Below are positions 5,722-7,671 of a stretch of 7,671 nt of DNA, in pieces. Numbering within the stretch: position 1 is the stretch's first letter; every line of letters begins with the position of its first letter. The notes below the pieces were generated by a model. That model searched no databases. It was not told the origin of the DNA and worked only from the letters and a program-made list of their open reading frames with translations. Made by a program: the position numbers and the translations under genes. The DNA comes from JADKIH01 sp031367345 (GTDB lineage: Bacteria; Bacteroidota; Bacteroidia; AKYH767-A; 2013-40CM-41-45): contig JANLPR010000146.1 in assembly GCA_031367345.1 (NCBI GenBank), positions 1 to 7,671 on the forward strand. Reading direction: 5' to 3'.

Positions 5722-6642
5722 ATGAAAAAAATTGCCCTTGCTCTCCATGGCGGCGCCGGTACCATATTAAAATCAACTATGTCTCCTGAAAAAGAAATAC
5801 GCTACAAAAATGCTTTACAAACTGCATTAGAGCTTGGCTACGACGTATTAGCGAAAGGTGGTTCTTCACTGGATGCAGTGGAACTTACTGTTATCAGTCT
5901 TGAAAATTGTCCTCTCTTTAACGCAGGCAAAGGTTCTGTATTCACTAACGATGGAAGTCATCAAATGGATGCTTCTATTATGAATGGAAAAAATCTTGAA
6001 GCTGGTGCTGTCTGTGGAATTAATGGCGTAAAGAATCCGGTACAATTGGCTCGCTTGGTGATGGAAAAATCAGATCATGTTCTTTTAAGTGGTGGTGGAG
6101 CAGAAAAATTTGGGAAATTAATGAATGTGCCTTTTGAAGATGAAAAATATTTCTTCGATCAATTTCGATTCGATCAATTGCAAGAAATTCGTAGTACGGA
6201 TACATTTCAGTTGGATCATTCTGACAAAAAATTTGGAACTGTTGGCGCTGTTGCGCTCGATCAATTTGGAAACATAGCCGCAGCAACTTCTACCGGAGGA
6301 ATGACGAATAAACGATTTGATAGGATTGGCGACAGCCCCATCATAGGTGCAGGTACTTATGCTAATAACTCTACTTGCGCAATTTCATGCACCGGCCATG
6401 GCGAATTTTTTATTCGTGCTGTAGTTGCTTATGATGTTTCTTGCCTCATGGAATACAAAGGTCTTACTCTCAACGAGGCTTGCGCTCTTGTTGTTAATTC
6501 TAAACTTGTGAAACTTGGTGGTGAAGGAGGCTTAATTGCCTTAGATGCAGCCGGCGAATGTGTACTCGCTTTTAATAGCGATGGTATGTATCGCGCTTGG
6601 AAATCTGCTTCAGGTAATACAGGTATTGAGATCTATAAGTAA
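5722..6642 (+). CDS. iaaA: Isoaspartyl peptidase / plant-type L-asparaginase (Ntn-hydrolase, family T2)
   Basis: The 306-residue product hydrolyses isoaspartyl dipeptides and L-asparagine, by homology to E. coli EcAIII and human ASRGL1. It removes beta-aspartyl dipeptides left by degradation of damaged proteins. The proenzyme cleaves itself before a threonine to give alpha and beta subunits. That residue is T173 in FGTVGAVALD, matching the GTVGAVAL motif of the family. Other family motifs are LHGGAGT (8-14), the NAGKGSVFT segment (N67), STGG (T191), RIGDSPIIGAGTYAN (R201 and D204, substrate carboxylate and amine contacts) and CTGHGE (T224, G225, oxyanion and substrate side). Length is normal, and no signal peptide is seen, so it is probably cytoplasmic. 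I chose the ATG at 5722 because the conserved sequence starts there (MKKIALALHGGAG). The frame also runs back to a TTG at 5632, but those 30 residues are aromatic-rich and resemble nothing in the family. It is flanked by genes for secreted proteins with no clear functional link. Confidence 0.93.
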   Translation: MKKIALALHGGAGTILKSTMSPEKEIRYKNALQTALELGYDVLAKGGSSLDAVELTVISLENCPLFNAGKGSVFTNDGSHQMDASIMNGKNLEAGAVCGINGVKNPVQLARLVMEKSDHVLLSGGGAEKFGKLMNVPFEDEKYFFDQFRFDQLQEIRSTDTFQLDHSDKKFGTVGAVALDQFGNIAAATSTGGMTNKRFDRIGDSPIIGAGTYANNSTCAISCTGHGEFFIRAVVAYDVSCLMEYKGLTLNEACALVVNSKLVKLGGEGGLIALDAAGECVLAFNSDGMYRAWKSASGNTGIEIYK

Positions 6643-6665
6643 CAAAGTGCTTTTTTGAACTTTGT
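6642..6665 (+). terminator. Weak possible terminator of the isoaspartyl peptidase gene
   Basis: ACAAAGT (6642-6648) pairs with ACTTTGT (6659-6665), a 7 bp AT-rich stem starting at the last base of the stop codon. The loop contains six T, and only a mixed pyrimidine stretch follows. The stem is weak and lacks a proper U tract, so termination here is uncertain. The rest of the spacer up to 6895 shows no better candidate. Confidence 0.3.
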
Positions 6666-6807
6666 AATTCTCTCGTTCTTTCGTCTTTTCTGTGTATCAA
6701 TATGAGCCGAATTTCCGGTGCTAATGGTCTCTTTGCTTTGAATTAGGGCTTTGGACCCTCATTTATCATCCATTTAACATTCAATTTCATAGGTTTATCC
6801 AATTAAG

Positions 6808-6838
6808 TTTTATCCTTTTAGTATCTTTTTTATATTTG
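6808..6838 (+). promoter_or_regulatory. Bacteroidota-type promoter for the large secreted protein gene
   Basis: TATATTTG at 6831-6838 is a full match to the -7 consensus TAnnTTTG. It is preceded, after a 19-base spacer, by TTTT (6808-6811), one base off the -33 consensus TTTG. Transcription would begin near 6845, leaving a leader of about 50 nt before the ATG at 6896. The spacing and position are right, but this is a consensus match only. Confidence 0.55.
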
Positions 6839-6895
6839 TTATCCGAAATCTCCCCAGTTTTAAGGAAAACAATTTTATCGATTTAGATGAATTAA

Positions 6896-7671
6896 ATGTT
6901 CCCCATCAAAATACATTTTAAATTACTTTTTATTTATTCTTTATTCTTTTCTCTGAAAGGTTTTGCTACTCATATTGTAGGTGGTGAAATGAATTACCGG
7001 TATCTCGGAAACAACAATTACGAAATTAGTTTAACGGTTTATCGCGATTGTTACAATGGATTAGCACCATTCGATAATCCTGCAAGCATTGGTATTTTTG
7101 ATGTGAACAATAATCTCATTTATAATTCAAGCGTTTATATTTCGTCTCAACAACAGGTAGCAAATGCGATTAACTCTCCTTGTCTCATACCACCAACAAA
7201 TGTGTGTTATGAAGTAGCTAACTATACCTATACTACCACGCTTCCTCCAATTCCCGGTGGATATACAATCGCTTATCAACGATGCTGCAGAAATAGTTCA
7301 ATCATCAATCTTGCAAATGTTCAAGGTACCGGTGCTACTTATTTTGCTACTATTCCTGATCCTGCAATTACTACGGTCAATTCAAATCCTAAATTTATTA
7401 ATTGGCCTCCGACTTTTATTTGTAAAGACGCTCCTTTCACATTTAATCATTCGGCAATCGATTATGAAGGAGATTCTTTAGCATATTCACTGTTCGTCCC
7501 ATATTCAGGAGCTGATCAGGCAAATCCAAAACCTTCTCCACCAAATTCTCCTCCTTATGCTAATGTGGTTTATCTCAATCCATATTCTCTAACTAATGTT
7601 TTCGGAGGTGCTGCTTTGCACATCGATTCTGTAACCGGAATCTTGAAAGCAACGCCTAACTCTTTAGGTCA
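6896..7671 (+). CDS. N-terminal part of a large secreted surface protein (ATHIVGGE family, probable T9SS cargo; partial)
   Basis: An open frame runs from ATG 6896 off the right edge: 258 codons with no stop. Residues 1-23 form a signal peptide (MFPIKIHFKLLFIYSLFFSL, then KGFA), with cleavage probably close to residue 24. The mature start ATHIVGGEMNYRYLG (24-38) and the following motifs SLTVYRDC (45-52), FDNPASIGIFD (59-69), YQRCCRN (127-133) and AIDYEGDSLAYSL (187-199) are typical of long Bacteroidota surface proteins. Those proteins commonly end in a gliding-motility-associated or T9SS C-terminal domain. The DYEGDSLAY stretch resembles the DxDGDxLxY strand of cadherin-like modules. Six cysteines (52, 96, 104, 130, 131, 176) would suit disulfides outside the cell. 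The C-terminus is missing, so size, sorting signal and role are unseen. A promoter candidate lies about 60 bases upstream. The function is unknown; adhesion is a guess from the family. Confidence 0.82.
   Translation, partial: MFPIKIHFKLLFIYSLFFSLKGFATHIVGGEMNYRYLGNNNYEISLTVYRDCYNGLAPFDNPASIGIFDVNNNLIYNSSVYISSQQQVANAINSPCLIPPTNVCYEVANYTYTTTLPPIPGGYTIAYQRCCRNSSIINLANVQGTGATYFATIPDPAITTVNSNPKFINWPPTFICKDAPFTFNHSAIDYEGDSLAYSLFVPYSGADQANPKPSPPNSPPYANVVYLNPYSLTNVFGGAALHIDSVTGILKATPNSLG

Noticed and set aside
6020..6286. 88-codon minus-strand frame
   Set aside because: It is antisense to the well-supported isoaspartyl peptidase gene, across its catalytic threonine region.
7257..7481. 74-codon plus-strand frame with a hydrophobic stretch
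   Set aside because: It lies in a different frame within the partial surface protein gene, whose own frame has a signal peptide and family motifs and stays open throughout.

Overview
The window looks like a chromosomal segment of a member of the Bacteroidota. Three of its five genes appear to encode surface or secreted proteins. Two of these end in a readable type IX secretion (T9SS) type A sorting domain, and the third has an N-terminus typical of very large Bacteroidota surface proteins. Base composition is AT-rich, start codons lack clear Shine-Dalgarno sequences and sit in A-rich leaders, and the best promoter match is the Bacteroidota TTTG / TAnnTTTG type. All of this fits that phylum.

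Left end (1-692): the last 34 codons of a plus-strand gene end in a C-x2-C-x5-C iron-sulfur motif typical of AddB/RecB-like PD-(D/E)XK nucleases. A gene-free convergent spacer follows. It holds a 225 bp array (390-614) built from about 7-nt modules in a higher-order A-B-(B)-C order, and then the terminator of the next, minus-strand gene.

Centre (693-5382): two minus-strand paralogues lie in tandem, each with its own terminator. Each has a signal peptide, a roughly 270-residue domain readable as an eight-stranded TIM barrel, a string of beta-sandwich modules, and a T9SS sorting domain. Over the first 107 aligned barrel residues the two are about 50% identical by hand count. At strand 4 both carry a motif that lines up with the glycoside hydrolase 18 signature DxxDxDxE but reads (D/N)xxNxExE. 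They may be secreted carbohydrate-active proteins of an unusual or undescribed family. The accessory parts differ: five Ig-like repeats in one, two Ig-like repeats plus a fibronectin type III-like module in the other.

Right end (5383-7671): a divergent intergenic region leads to a complete plus-strand isoaspartyl peptidase/L-asparaginase of the Ntn-hydrolase class (5722-6642). After a spacer with a good promoter candidate comes the first 258 codons of a second plus-strand secreted protein (6896 to the window end). It begins with a signal peptide and the ATHIVGGE motif.

There is no sign of a defence system, mobile element, CRISPR array, tRNA or rRNA. The secreted proteins would all act outside the cell. 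The nuclease and peptidase look like unrelated cytoplasmic neighbours. The most unusual items are the paralogous barrel proteins with their altered GH18-like motif and the modular repeat array.
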